DNA of 64,000 nucleotides from an uncultured Bacteroidales bacterium (GCA_902760865.1 CACWID010000017.1:1-64000); one strand, 5' to 3'; counted from the first letter of the stretch, positions 7,460-16,807 are shown. A program made the numbers and translations. Notes: generated by a model not told the origin, from the letters alone.

Positions 7460-8647
7460 TTAGTTCAATATCTTATTCAAGACAAAAAGAATAAACCAAA
7501 TAAGAAATATAATACTACAACAACCTTTACGTGTAAGCGATAATCTGTCTTGGTCATTGTGATAGTCTTTTGAATACCATTTGTATGCTTTCCCATAATC
7601 CTGTTCTACCCCGTTACCATATTCGTAGCATCGGCCAAGGCTGTCTTGTGCATCAATCTGTCCTTGCTCTGCGGCCAGAGTAAACCATTTCGCAGCTTCA
7701 TTGAAATCTTGCTCAACCCCATCACCGTAATAGTAGCAACGGCCCAAATAATATTGTGCATCAGCATTTCCTTGATCCGCAGCAAGTTTGAACCATTTTA
7801 TGGATTCTTCATAATCTTGTTGGCCGCCATATCCGTAGTATAGGCAATTGCCAAGATAATACTGCGCTGCGGCGTGCCCATGTCTCGCGGCTTGGGTGTG
7901 CCATTCTATGGCTTCAATGTAATCTTGGTTGACTCCGTTGCCGTAATAATGGCAGATACCCAAATTACATTGTGCTGGGACATCTCCTTGCATGGCTGCT
8001 TTCTTATACCATTTAGCGGCTTCATTGAAATCTTGCTTAACTCCATTGCCATTATAATAGCAATCGCCCAAGTCGTTTTGTGCTTCAGCAAGCCCTCTCT
8101 CGGCCGCAAATTTATAGAGTTGTACCGCCTGTTTGAGGTCGCCCATGCCATAATAGGTTTTTCCGAGCATATATGTTTTCCCGGGCGACAGAGTTGTTAT
8201 TGGATTGCTGCCATCTTCAGAGGATGAGAGCGCTTCTGAGGCGCTTGGCCGCAAATGTGTCTCAATTGAAGTGATTAATCGCTCGACCGTTTGTTCAAAA
8301 TGTTCACGGTCATATTTTATGAAATCGATGTTGACCAAATCGAAATCAATGCTGTCATCATATTCGCAGTCGTCTAATCGGATAGGGATGATAGTCTTAT
8401 TCTTTTTCTGGGCGTAGCCAATCTCCTTCACAGTCCACTCTGAAGCATTGGCGTTTACAGATGAGAAAAAGAGTATGATGGAAGAATTTTTTATAGCGTG
8501 TACTATCTTGGTTTTAAACTGTTCACCGCTGTATATTCCTTCCTCGTCAATCCACATCGTGTAGTCAGCTTTGGCTATTTCGCTCAAAAATTGTCTAACG
8601 ATTTGTGAATCTTTTCTTGAATAGCTGATAAAAATATCGTATTCCAT
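7460..8647 (-). CDS. TIR domain protein with Sel1 repeats and C-terminal membrane tail
   Basis: 395 residues from MEYDIFISYSRK; an ATG at 8662 would add 5. The TIR domain covers about residues 1-130. The FISYSRKD box is present, and the likely NADase glutamate sits in SEWTVKEIGYA. One degenerate and five clear 36-residue Sel1 repeats follow (consensus NLGDCYYNGNGVKQDFNEAA, then KWYKKAA). The C-terminal CCSIIFLIWFILFVLNKIL is a single membrane segment, absent from the paralog at 8755. TIR domains with this glutamate often cleave NAD+ in immunity, and Sel1 arrays bind proteins. A defence or signalling role is inferred. The gene is AT-rich compared with tpiA and has its own promoter box. Confidence 0.8.
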   Translation of the reverse strand: MEYDIFISYSRKDSQIVRQFLSEIAKADYTMWIDEEGIYSGEQFKTKIVHAIKNSSIILFFSSVNANASEWTVKEIGYAQKKNKTIIPIRLDDCEYDDSIDFDLVNIDFIKYDREHFEQTVERLITSIETHLRPSASEALSSSEDGSNPITTLSPGKTYMLGKTYYGMGDLKQAVQLYKFAAERGLAEAQNDLGDCYYNGNGVKQDFNEAAKWYKKAAMQGDVPAQCNLGICHYYGNGVNQDYIEAIEWHTQAARHGHAAAQYYLGNCLYYGYGGQQDYEESIKWFKLAADQGNADAQYYLGRCYYYGDGVEQDFNEAAKWFTLAAEQGQIDAQDSLGRCYEYGNGVEQDYGKAYKWYSKDYHNDQDRLSLTRKGCCSIIFLIWFILFVLNKILN

Positions 8648-8678
8648 AGATGAAAACTGCATGATGCGAGTTGTGCTG

Positions 8679-8686
8679 CAAAGATA
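8679..8686 (-). promoter_or_regulatory. -7 promoter box TATCTTTG for the shorter TIR-Sel1 gene
   Basis: TATCTTTG on the minus strand, 32 bases before the ATG at 8647 and downstream of the paralog's stop. Each TIR gene therefore has its own promoter. Confidence 0.6.
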
Positions 8687-8754
8687 ACATTTTTTCTTAC
8701 AACATGGAAAATGAGAAGACTATTTTGAACGGGTCTCTCAAAAGTGCAATATGA

Positions 8755-10866
8755 TTATTTGGGGGTGCTTAACAATTTCAATGCCTCAATGGCTTCTTTG
8801 TTATCATTATTAGCAGACTTGGTGTACCACACTTTTGCTTCTTGGAGGTCTTGGGGAACGCCATAGCCTTTTTCGTAACAGAATCCTAAATGGAATTGAG
8901 CCACTGGAAGTCCTTGTTCCGCTGCAAGTTTGAGCCATTTCACTGCTTCGTTTTGATCTTGGTTAACGCCATGTCCAAAATAGTAGCAACAGCCCAAAGC
9001 GTTTTGTGCTTTGGCATAGCCTTGTATAGCAGCAAGTTTGAACCATTTTACGGCTTCTGTGTAGTCTTCTTTAACCGCTATGCCAGATGCATAATAAGTG
9101 CCCATAAAATATTGAGCCCACGCATTTTCTTGTTCAGCTGAGCTTTTGAGCCACTTTACTGCTTTTTTGTGGTTTTGTCTTACACCATAGCCGTAATAGT
9201 AGCATAGCCCCAAATAGTTGTAAGCTTCGGTGAATCCCTGTTTAGCCGCAAGTTTGAACCATTTGACTGCTTCTTCATAATCTTGATAAATACCATTACC
9301 ATCTAAAAGGCAAATGCCCAATTTACATTGTGCCTCAGCAAGCCCTTTTTCGGCAGATTGCTTATACCATCTTGCTGCTTCATTGAAGTCTTGGTCAACA
9401 CCATTGCCGCTGGTGTAGCAATCGGCCAGATTCTTTTGTGCTGCTGCAAGTCCTTGCTCAGCTGAAAGTTTGAACCATTTCACGGCTTCATTAGAATCTT
9501 GGTCAACCCCAATGCCGTAAAAATAGCAATCGCCCAAATTGTATTGTGCAGTGGCATGCCCTTGTTCAGCTGCCAATCTGAACCATCTCGCTGCATCTTT
9601 GAGATTAAGTTCAACTCCATAGCCATTACGATAGCAATCGCCCAAACTGTTTTGTGCATCGGCATGTCCTTGCTCAGCCGCAAGTTTGAACCATTTCACT
9701 GCTTCATGGATATCGTAGTCAATCCCATTGTCGTGACGATAGCAATCGCCCAAATTGTTTTGTGCATCGGCAAGTCCTTGCTCAGCCGCAAGTTTGAACC
9801 ATTTCACTGCTTCATTGTAATCCTGGAGTACCCCAGTGCCATGAATATAGCAGAGGCCTAAATTGTTTTGCGCTACTGCATGTCCTTGTTCCGCTGCAAG
9901 TTTGTACCATTTCTTTGCTTTTTTATGATTTTGGTCAACTCCATAACCATATTCGTAGCAGTAGCCTAAATTGTTTTGTGCATCGGCATATCCTTGCTCC
10001 GCACTGAGTTTGAACCATTTTGCGGCTTCATGGTAGTTTTTGAGTTCGTCAACAGATAAAAAGCAATTGCCCAAATAAAACTGTGCCGCGGCATATCCTT
10101 TTACGGCTGCTAATGTGTGCCATTTCAAGGCTTTTTTGAAATCTTGGTCAACTCCATATCCGTGTTCGTAGACATAACCTAAGTTGTTTTGTCCTCGAGC
10201 GTCTCCTTGCTCAGCAGCTTTTCTATACCATTTCACGGCTTCGTTATAATCTTGTTTGACCCCATTGCCGTAAAAATAGCAGTCGCCAAGATCATTCTGT
10301 GCAACAGCAAGCCCTTGCTCTGCTGCAAATCTATAATGAATCACTGCTTCCTCGTAATTGCCGCTATTAAAATAAGTTGAGCCAAGTTGATATGAAATCT
10401 CTGGCGAAAGTGATGTTGTTGAATCACTTTCAGTTAACGATTTAGAAGCAATCTCTATTGAGTGCGGATTTATGACATTTCTTATCGAACTGATAAGACG
10501 TTCAACAGTTTGTTCAGGATGTTCGTTGTCACATTGGATGTAATCAATGTTGATGAGATCGAAGTCTATGCTGTCGTCATACTCGGTGTCGTCAAGCCTA
10601 ACGGGAATGATAGCTTTCCCTTTTTTTAGTGCGTAGCTTATTTCTTTTACAGTCCACTCGGAGGCATTGGAGTTAGCAGATGAAAAAAAGACAACGACAA
10701 CAGAGCCCTTAATGGCTTGCACGATTTCTTTCTTGAACTGATCGCCACTGACAATGCCTTCTCGGTCAATCCAAATGATGTAGCCAGCTTCGATAAGTCG
10801 TGTTACGAACTTGTTGACAATTTCGAAGTCTTGTCTAGAGTAACTGATGAAAATATTATGATCCAT
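8755..10866 (-). CDS. TIR domain protein with 14 Sel1 repeats
   Basis: 703 residues. The TIR domain covers about 1-130 (IFISYSRQD; glutamate in SEWTVKEISYAL), closely matching the neighbour at 7460. A TPR-like leading unit is followed by 14 Sel1 units of about 36 residues from about residue 160 to the end, typical pattern NNLGDCY, then YGNGV, then EAVKWFKLAAEQG. No signal peptide or membrane segment is seen. The long superhelical array suggests recognition or scaffolding, with the TIR domain as output enzyme. The Sel1 units differ mainly at surface positions. Immune function is inferred from family knowledge. Confidence 0.82.
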   Translation of the reverse strand: MDHNIFISYSRQDFEIVNKFVTRLIEAGYIIWIDREGIVSGDQFKKEIVQAIKGSVVVVFFSSANSNASEWTVKEISYALKKGKAIIPVRLDDTEYDDSIDFDLINIDYIQCDNEHPEQTVERLISSIRNVINPHSIEIASKSLTESDSTTSLSPEISYQLGSTYFNSGNYEEAVIHYRFAAEQGLAVAQNDLGDCYFYGNGVKQDYNEAVKWYRKAAEQGDARGQNNLGYVYEHGYGVDQDFKKALKWHTLAAVKGYAAAQFYLGNCFLSVDELKNYHEAAKWFKLSAEQGYADAQNNLGYCYEYGYGVDQNHKKAKKWYKLAAEQGHAVAQNNLGLCYIHGTGVLQDYNEAVKWFKLAAEQGLADAQNNLGDCYRHDNGIDYDIHEAVKWFKLAAEQGHADAQNSLGDCYRNGYGVELNLKDAARWFRLAAEQGHATAQYNLGDCYFYGIGVDQDSNEAVKWFKLSAEQGLAAAQKNLADCYTSGNGVDQDFNEAARWYKQSAEKGLAEAQCKLGICLLDGNGIYQDYEEAVKWFKLAAKQGFTEAYNYLGLCYYYGYGVRQNHKKAVKWLKSSAEQENAWAQYFMGTYYASGIAVKEDYTEAVKWFKLAAIQGYAKAQNALGCCYYFGHGVNQDQNEAVKWLKLAAEQGLPVAQFHLGFCYEKGYGVPQDLQEAKVWYTKSANNDNKEAIEALKLLSTPK

Positions 10867-10898
10867 AGGCGGAGGGATTCTTGGGGTTTATGTTCACG

Positions 10899-10906
10899 CA
10901 AAGTTA
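10899..10906 (-). promoter_or_regulatory. -7 promoter box TAACTTTG for the longer TIR-Sel1 gene
   Basis: TAACTTTG on the minus strand, 33 bases before the ATG at 10866, the same spacing as in the paralog. Confidence 0.6.
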
Positions 10907-11341
10907 CAATGTTTTGTCGAAATTATCAAACAAGAGTTTCGGGGATTGGCTCAAACGGCCTAAGGATTATTTGAAGACAATAAATACAAGTTGTTGGTTA
11001 TCAATAAAATGAAATCTGTTTATCCTTCTTGCCTTCTTATCTTCCGTGAGACAATTTATTTAATTGGCGAAATTCGCTGACCGTTTAAGAGTTGCCGACC
11101 GGATGGCTTTGTAATTATCGTATTTGTTTTCTTTTATTCTTCGCGGCTTAGTGCCTTAGCGTGGTGGTAATCGAGTGCGGGTGCCATAATTATCTTGTTA
11201 TTGATGTTGTGCATTTTGTTTGAAAATGGGGTGGGTGCGGGAGACGCGAGATTTTGGGCCTCTACAGTGAGGAAGACTTGATTTGATACATTATTAATAT
11301 ACTTTAAGGGGTTGGGGTGGGGGTATATGCAAGATTTTTTG

Positions 11342-11349
11342 TACCTTTG
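11342..11349 (+). promoter_or_regulatory. -7 promoter box TACCTTTG for the etf operon
   Basis: TACCTTTG lies 84 bases before the etfB ATG at 11433, with no recognisable -33 box at the usual distance. Confidence 0.55.
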
Positions 11350-11432
11350 CGGCGCTTTTTGTGTTTTTAGACACAAGTGGCTGTAAATAAAAAGAATATC
11401 AACGTAACAACCATAAAATCGAAAAAGAAACT

Positions 11433-12305
11433 ATGGGTTTAAGAATCATTGTTCTGGCCAAGCAAGTGCCAGACACCCGCAATGTGGGTAAAGATGCGAT
11501 GAAGGAAGACGGCACCATCAACCGTGTCGCCTTGCCCGCCATTTTCAACCCCGAGGACCTCAACGCCCTGGAACAGGCGTTGCAGCTCAAGGATGCACAC
11601 CCCGGCTCGACGATCACGCTGCTGACGATGGGTCTGCCCCGCAGCGCCGAGATGGTGCGCGAGAGCCTGTATCGCGGTGGCGATGACGGCGTTGTGCTGA
11701 CCGACCGCCCCCTGGGTGGCGCCGACACGCTGGCAACCAGTTACTCGCTGGCCCAGGCCATCAGGCACATGGGCGAGTTTGACATCATCGTAGGTGGCCG
11801 TCAGGCCATCGACGGCGACACGGCCCAAGTGGGACCGCAGATCGCTGAGAAGCTGGGTCTGCCCCAGGTGACCTATGCCGAGAGCATCCAGGTCGCTGAC
11901 GGCAAGGCTACCATCAAGCGCCGCATCGAGCGCGGCTTCGAGACCGTGGAGTGCCCGCTGCCCCTGGTGGTGACCGTGAACGGCAGCGCTGACGCCTGCC
12001 GTCCCCGCAACGCCCGCCTCATCCAGAAGTACAAATATGCCGTGACGCCCAGCGAGAAGGCCGCTCTGCCCGCCGACCGCCAGGCGCTCGTCGATGCCCG
12101 TCCCTATCTGGCCATCAAGGAGTGGGGCGTGAAGGAGATTGAGGCCGACCCCGAGCAGATCGGTATGGCCGGTTCGCCCACCAAGGTGAAGACCATCGTC
12201 AACGTAGCCTTCCAGGCTAAGGAAGCCCGTCGCATCGACGCTGCTGCCGACGCCGAGCTCGAGGGCCTCGTGAAGGAATTGATCGCCGACCACATCATCG
12301 GATAA
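11433..12305 (+). CDS. etfB: Electron transfer flavoprotein beta subunit
   Basis: 290 residues, the usual size for EtfB. The N-terminus LRIIVLAKQVPDT and the signature region VGGRQAIDGDTAQVGPQIAE are typical. With EtfA it forms the FAD-carrying heterodimer that takes electrons from acyl-CoA dehydrogenases. It is the first gene of a three-gene plus-strand operon whose third gene encodes such a dehydrogenase. A repeat tract of GTGATTAGAGATTA type fills the 62-base gap to etfA. Confidence 0.93.
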   Translation: MGLRIIVLAKQVPDTRNVGKDAMKEDGTINRVALPAIFNPEDLNALEQALQLKDAHPGSTITLLTMGLPRSAEMVRESLYRGGDDGVVLTDRPLGGADTLATSYSLAQAIRHMGEFDIIVGGRQAIDGDTAQVGPQIAEKLGLPQVTYAESIQVADGKATIKRRIERGFETVECPLPLVVTVNGSADACRPRNARLIQKYKYAVTPSEKAALPADRQALVDARPYLAIKEWGVKEIEADPEQIGMAGSPTKVKTIVNVAFQAKEARRIDAAADAELEGLVKELIADHIIG

Positions 12306-12367
12306 ACAACTTGCCGCTTGGCAAGTTGTGATTAGTGATTAGAGATTAGTGATTAGAGAGATTAGAA
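12306..12367. repeat. GATTAGTGATTAGAGATTAG direct-repeat tract
   Basis: The etfB-etfA gap consists largely of overlapping copies of GTGATTAGAGATTA. The same unit appears inverted at 22463-22505, and related TTAG/CTAG tracts occur at other gene ends in the window. Confidence 0.7.
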
Positions 12368-13405
12368 ATGACAATAATGGAAGACAAGAATAATCTGATA
12401 GTCTATTGCGAGTATGACGAGGGCCGCATCGCCGACGTCAGCCTCGAACTGTTGACCAAGGGCCGCCAGCTGGCCACCCGCCTAGGCTGCCGCCTCGAGG
12501 CGCTGGTGCTGGGCGATAAGCTCGACGGCATCGAGCAGGAGCTGTTCCCCTACGGCGTTGACGTGGTCTATAAGGTGCAGGACGAGCGCCTGTTCCCCTA
12601 CACGTCGCTGCCTCACTCGAGCGTAGTGACCACGCTGTTTAAGGAAATCGAGCCGCAGGTGTGCCTCATGGGCGCCACCACCATCGGTCGAGACCTGGGT
12701 CCCCGCGTGTCGTCATGCCTGCACAGCGGTCTGACCGCCGACTGCACCTCGCTGGAGATCGGTGACCACACCGACGCAGCCAAAGGCAAGGAGTACAAGG
12801 ACCTGCTGTACCAGATCCGTCCCGCATTCGGCGGCAACATCGTCGCTACCATCGTCAACCCCGAGTGCCGCCCCCAGATGGCTACCGTGCGCGAGGGCGT
12901 GATGAAGAAGGAAATCTTTGATGCCAACTACAAGGGTGAGGTCATCAACCTCGATCCCGACAAGTATATCGACCCCGCCAGCCTCGTGGTGAAGATCATC
13001 GACCGCGAGATCGAGCAGAGCAAGGTCAACATCAAGAACGCTCACATCATTGTGGCCGGTGGCTACGGCATGGGCAGCAAGGAGAGCTTCGACATGCTGT
13101 TTGAGCTGGCCGACGTGCTCGGCGGCGAGGTGGGTGCCTCGCGCGCTGCCGTCGATGCCGGTTTCACCGACCATGACCGCCAGATCGGCCAGACCGGTGT
13201 CACCGTGCGTCCCAAGCTGTATATCGCCTGTGGTATCTCGGGCCAGATCCAGCACATCGCCGGCATGAACGAGAGCTCTATCATCATCAGCATCAACACC
13301 GACCCCGATGCTCCCATCAACGCGATTGCCGACTACGTGATCACGGGCAGTGTCGAGGACGTGATTCCCAGGCTCATCAAGCACTACAAGAAGAATTCAA
13401 AATAA
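12368..13405 (+). CDS. etfA: Electron transfer flavoprotein alpha subunit
   Basis: 345 residues (a start at MEDKNN is also possible). The C-terminal FAD domain is clear: ASRAAVDAGFTDHDRQIGQT, then KLYIACGISGQIQHIAGM and INTDPDAPINAIADYVITG. It carries the FAD that shuttles electrons between the acyl-CoA dehydrogenase at 13498 and the quinone pool. It is followed by a TTAGCC-type repeat tract rather than an obvious terminator. Confidence 0.94.
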   Translation: MTIMEDKNNLIVYCEYDEGRIADVSLELLTKGRQLATRLGCRLEALVLGDKLDGIEQELFPYGVDVVYKVQDERLFPYTSLPHSSVVTTLFKEIEPQVCLMGATTIGRDLGPRVSSCLHSGLTADCTSLEIGDHTDAAKGKEYKDLLYQIRPAFGGNIVATIVNPECRPQMATVREGVMKKEIFDANYKGEVINLDPDKYIDPASLVVKIIDREIEQSKVNIKNAHIIVAGGYGMGSKESFDMLFELADVLGGEVGASRAAVDAGFTDHDRQIGQTGVTVRPKLYIACGISGQIQHIAGMNESSIIISINTDPDAPINAIADYVITGSVEDVIPRLIKHYKKNSK

Positions 13406-13497
13406 TAAGCTATTAGCCACTAGCTATTAGCCATTAGCAGGCTCCGCATTCCGCTAAAGGCTAAAGGCTCAGGGCTAAAAGCTAAAATAAAAAGAAT
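13406..13497. repeat. AGCTATTAGCCACT-type direct-repeat tract
   Basis: The gap between etfA and the dehydrogenase is a degenerate direct repeat of CTATTAGCCACTAG, then GCTAAAGGCT units. It is another member of the TTAG-rich tracts seen in several gaps here. Confidence 0.65.
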
Positions 13498-15204
13498 ATG
13501 GCTAACTTTTATACTGACAATAAAGCGCTGCAGTATCACCTCAATCACCCGCTGATGAAGCAGATTGTTGCCCTGCGTGAGCGCGACTATACCCAGAGCG
13601 AGAAATTTGACTACGCGTCCCTCGACTTCGAGGACGCGATGGACTCCTACAAGCGCGTGCTGGAAATCATCGGTGAGGTGTGCGGTGACATCATCGCCCC
13701 CAACGCCAAGGATGTGGACCTCGAGGGTCCCCACCACGAGAACGGCCGCGTGCGCTATGCCAAGGGCACCGAGGTCAACCTCAAGGCCCTGAACCAGGCT
13801 GGCCTGATGGGCATCACCTTGCCCCGCCAGTACGGTGGCCTGAACATGTCGTCGATACCCTACATCATGGCTGCCGACATGGTGAGCCGTGCCGATGCGG
13901 GCTTCGTCAACGTGTGGGGCCTGCAGGACTGCGCCGAGACCATCAACGAGTTTGCCAGCGAGGACCAGAAGGATCGTTTTCTGCCACGCACCTGCAAGGG
14001 CGAGACCCTGGCCATGGACCTCACCGAGCCCGATGCCGGCAGCGACCTGCAGTCGGTGATGCTCAAGGCCACCCAGGACGAGGACGGCACTTGGCGCCTG
14101 AACGGCGTGAAGCGCTTCATCACCAACGGTGACGGCGACATCTCACTCGTGCTGGCACGCAGCGAGGAAGGCACCCGCGACGGCCGCGGCCTGTCGATGT
14201 TCATCTACGACAAGCGCGACGGCGGCATGACCGTGCGCCGCATCGAGGACAAGATGGGTATCCACGGCAGCCCCACGTGCGAGCTCGTGTTCAAGAACGC
14301 CAAGGCCGAGCTGTGCGGTGACCGCAAGCTGGGTCTGATCAAGTATGTGATGTCGCTGATGAACGGCGCCCGCCTGGGCATCGCCGCCCAGAGCGTCGGC
14401 GTGAGCGAGGCCGCCTACCAGGAGGCCATCGCCTATGCCCGCAGCCGTGAGCAGTTCGGCAAGGCCATCATCAACTTCCCCGCCGTGAGCGAGATGATTG
14501 CCAACATCAAGGCCAAGTTGGACGCTTCGCGCACCCTGCTGTATGAGTGCACCCGCTTCGTCGATATGTACAAGTCGCTGGAGGCCATCAGCCGCGAGCG
14601 CACCCTCGCCCCCGAGGAGCGCAAGACCATGAAGGCCTATAACCGCCTGGCCGACGCCTTCACGCCGCTGGCCAAGGGTATGACGAGCGAGTTCTGCAAC
14701 CAGAACGCCTATGACTGCGTGCAGATTCACGGCGGTAGCGGCTTCATGCGCGACTACGCCTGTGAGCGCATCTACCGTGATGCCCGCATCACCAGCATCT
14801 ACGAGGGTACGACCCAGCTGCAGGTGGTTGCAGCCATCCGCCACGTCACCACCGGCACCTATCTGAACCAGATCAAGGTGTACGCCGCCCGTGAGTACAG
14901 CGAGGCTGTCGCTCCCATGAAGGCCAAGCTCGAGGCCATGACCGCCCTCTACGAGGAAACCTTCGCTAAGGTGCAGGCCGTCGAGGATCCCGAGTACATC
15001 ACCTTCCACGCCCGTCGTCTGGTTGAGATGCTGGGTCACATCATTATGGGCTACCTGCTCATCGGTGACGCCAGCAACGAGCCCGACCTGTTCATGGACA
15101 GCGCCAAGGTCTATGTCAACATGGGAGAGGCCGAGGTGGCACGCCACGCACGCTTCATCGGTAGCTTCAACCCCGAGGACCAGGCCGCGTACATGCGCCA
15201 GTAA
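13498..15204 (+). CDS. Acyl-CoA dehydrogenase, long form
   Basis: 568 residues. N-terminal, middle and C-terminal acyl-CoA dehydrogenase domains are present (DLTEPDAGSDLQSVMLKATQ in the middle domain; QIHGGSGFMRDYACERIYRD; then ITSIYEGTTQLQ, which holds the usual catalytic glutamate position). The extra C-terminal region of about 130 residues is typical of the longer bacterial enzymes. It oxidises an acyl-CoA and passes electrons to EtfAB encoded just upstream. The exact substrate cannot be read from the sequence. Confidence 0.92.
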   Translation: MANFYTDNKALQYHLNHPLMKQIVALRERDYTQSEKFDYASLDFEDAMDSYKRVLEIIGEVCGDIIAPNAKDVDLEGPHHENGRVRYAKGTEVNLKALNQAGLMGITLPRQYGGLNMSSIPYIMAADMVSRADAGFVNVWGLQDCAETINEFASEDQKDRFLPRTCKGETLAMDLTEPDAGSDLQSVMLKATQDEDGTWRLNGVKRFITNGDGDISLVLARSEEGTRDGRGLSMFIYDKRDGGMTVRRIEDKMGIHGSPTCELVFKNAKAELCGDRKLGLIKYVMSLMNGARLGIAAQSVGVSEAAYQEAIAYARSREQFGKAIINFPAVSEMIANIKAKLDASRTLLYECTRFVDMYKSLEAISRERTLAPEERKTMKAYNRLADAFTPLAKGMTSEFCNQNAYDCVQIHGGSGFMRDYACERIYRDARITSIYEGTTQLQVVAAIRHVTTGTYLNQIKVYAAREYSEAVAPMKAKLEAMTALYEETFAKVQAVEDPEYITFHARRLVEMLGHIIMGYLLIGDASNEPDLFMDSAKVYVNMGEAEVARHARFIGSFNPEDQAAYMRQ

Positions 15205-15476
15205 GTTTTAAACTACGAATTTCACGAATTGGACTAATTGGCATCCGCATACTCATTATTTCGAATTTCGCGAATTGTCACGACAGTTATAAACTACGAA
15301 TTTCGCGAATTGCCACGGCAGTTATAAACTACGAATTTCGCGAATTGAACTAATTGGCATCCGCATGCTTATTATTTCAAATTTCGCGAATTGTCACGAC
15401 AGTTATAATACTACGAATTTCGCGAATTGTCACGACAGTTATAAACTACGAATTTCGCGAATTGAACTGAGTTTAA
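15205..15476. repeat. Seven copies of the CGAATTTCGCGAATTG repeat
   Basis: Seven copies of a palindromic core (CGAATTTCGCGAATTG, first copy with CACG) are spaced about 34-48 bases apart. They alternate with two linkers, one containing TCACGACAGTTATAAACTA and one containing AACTAATTGGCATCCGCAT. Single or inverted relatives occur at 47545-47650, 48703-48730 and 54448-54490, so it is a dispersed intergenic family. Confidence 0.8.
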
Positions 15477-15905
15477 ATGCTTATATCTATAAGGAAGCAC
15501 TGTTTTGCATTGATGGTCATGTTGATGGCCTTGGTCTCGGTCGGCCTTGCTGCCTGCGGCGACGACGAGCCTAAGGTCGCTGACATCGTCGGGACTTGGC
15601 AATACGATAGCCCGGAGTTGTACGGGGTTGCATTGCTGTTTCAATTCACCAAGGAAGGTAGATTTCATCAAGTAATGATTAGCATCACGGGGTCTGGCAA
15701 GACTAATTGCTATGCTTTTCATGGAACATATACCGTGAAGGGGAATCAGTTGTCCATGACCTTAGATAACGATGAGGGTTACGATGGTGACAAAGAGACC
15801 ATTACTTGCGAATATATGGTGCAGGGTGACAGATTGACGCTTCTAGGTCAAGATAATAGCACATTTATCCGTGTCAAGGACAGCGTCATTGAGCCCTATC
15901 TGTAA
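15477..15905 (+). CDS. Small lipoprotein, lipocalin-like
   Basis: 142 residues. A lipoprotein signal ends at LAAC (cysteine near residue 27) with a GDDEP linker. The mature domain has the strand pattern of Bacteroidales lipocalin-like proteins (DIVGTWQYDSPE, then GTYTVKGNQLSMTL). It ends RVKDSVIEPYL, almost the same as the paralog at 16159, so the two are tandem duplicates. Probably anchored in the outer membrane; ligand unknown. Confidence 0.75.
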   Translation: MLISIRKHCFALMVMLMALVSVGLAACGDDEPKVADIVGTWQYDSPELYGVALLFQFTKEGRFHQVMISITGSGKTNCYAFHGTYTVKGNQLSMTLDNDEGYDGDKETITCEYMVQGDRLTLLGQDNSTFIRVKDSVIEPYL

Positions 15906-16158
15906 AGGTATATAGCAGAACAAGAATATGTGTAATCACGGTTTTTTTGTAGGAAATGTGGCCGTTGCTCGTTAATTTGTGTTAATATTCATACGGGAAT
16001 AATGGTTGATTGTCCGTTATGGCGTAATTTTGCCACGAATTTCGGTAATGGGTTATTGTCTTAAACAACTGTTGATAATAGCATATTATAATTTAGAGAT
16101 TAATACTTTTTTTTATTAACATTTATATTTTTTATTTTTTCAAATTATTATTTTTCTT

Positions 16159-16578
16159 ATGAAGAAATTCTCTTATTTCTTGTCAGTTATGTTGCTGACT
16201 TTGGTATCCTTTGGTGTTACTTCTTGTGGTGATGATAAGGACGAGCCCAAGAGCAATGACCTCGTTGGTACTTGGCAGTTCAAGGCCGTTACCGAAGATG
16301 CAGCCATTGAGAATCTGGTTCAGTTCACCAAGGACGGCAAATGGAATTCAGTGGAAATCGTAACCGACGAAATCGGCGTTTCTGTCGAGGTCGAGAAGGG
16401 TACTTACACCGTTTCTGGTAATAAGATTAACGTGAGCTACACCGAGGATGGTAAGACCGTTACCGAGAGCGTTACCTTCGAGGTAAAGAGTAACAAACTG
16501 ATGCTTACCTACGAGGATATGCCCGTCGCTATTACTTTCGAGCGCGTTAAGGACAGCGTTATTCAGCCGTACCTGTAA
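16159..16578 (+). CDS. Small lipoprotein, lipocalin-like, paralog
   Basis: 139 residues. Lipobox VTSC with cysteine near residue 23, then GDDKDEPK. The mature domain begins DLVGTWQFKAV and ends RVKDSVIQPYL, matching the lipoprotein at 15477 across its length. An AT-rich leader of about 100 bases precedes it and a strong hairpin follows at 16603-16640. Confidence 0.8.
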   Translation: MKKFSYFLSVMLLTLVSFGVTSCGDDKDEPKSNDLVGTWQFKAVTEDAAIENLVQFTKDGKWNSVEIVTDEIGVSVEVEKGTYTVSGNKINVSYTEDGKTVTESVTFEVKSNKLMLTYEDMPVAITFERVKDSVIQPYL

Positions 16579-16602
16579 TCAGAAGAACATTTTATCATTA
16601 TA

Positions 16603-16640
16603 GCGTGTCCCTGCCGATGTCTGTCGGCGGGGACATGTTT
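16603..16640 (+). terminator. Terminator of the second small lipoprotein
   Basis: GTGTCCCTGCCGA and TCGGCGGGGACAT pair into a GC-rich stem followed by GTTTTAT, 25 bases after the stop at 16578. Confidence 0.75.
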
Positions 16641-16653
16641 TATTAAATGCAGG

Positions 16654-16807
16654 CCATTAGTGTCCGGTGAAAGCCCCGCTAGGGGCAACAAGGGTTTTGA
16701 TCAGCCCTAACGGGCTTCAAAGTAAATTCCTTCATGCAAAAACACCATAACGGCATTGATATTGAGGTGCTTATGGAACGTTGATGTTTTTTGCCGGATA
16801 CTAATGG
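16654..16807. mobile_element. MITE-like element, 154 bp
   Basis: The ends CCATTAGTGTCCGGTGAAA and (inverted) CCATTAGTATCCGGCAAAA match at most of 19 positions. ATGCAG flanks both sides (16647-16652 and 16808-16813), as a target-site duplication would. The interior carries two small hairpins (GCCCCGCTAGGGGC, AGCCCTAACGGGCT) and no gene. It is probably a non-autonomous transposon; the parent family is not identified. Confidence 0.55.

Larger units (their letters stand above)
10867..11432. other. Divergent intergenic region, TIR gene and etf operon
   Basis: About 565 bases holding the TIR promoter at one end and the etf promoter (11342-11349) at the other. No gene is supportable between them. 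Confidence 0.6.

Noticed and set aside
8755..10866. CDS entry as a beta-lactamase-like Sel1 protein (Hcp family)
   Set aside because: Sel1 repeats alone can suggest this, but the N-terminal TIR domain is clear and no catalytic beta-lactamase motif is present.
11439..15147. Long antisense frames opposite etfB, etfA and the acyl-CoA dehydrogenase
   Set aside because: High GC and strong codon bias of the sense genes create open antisense frames; their residue composition (Gly/His/Asp-rich) is not protein-like.
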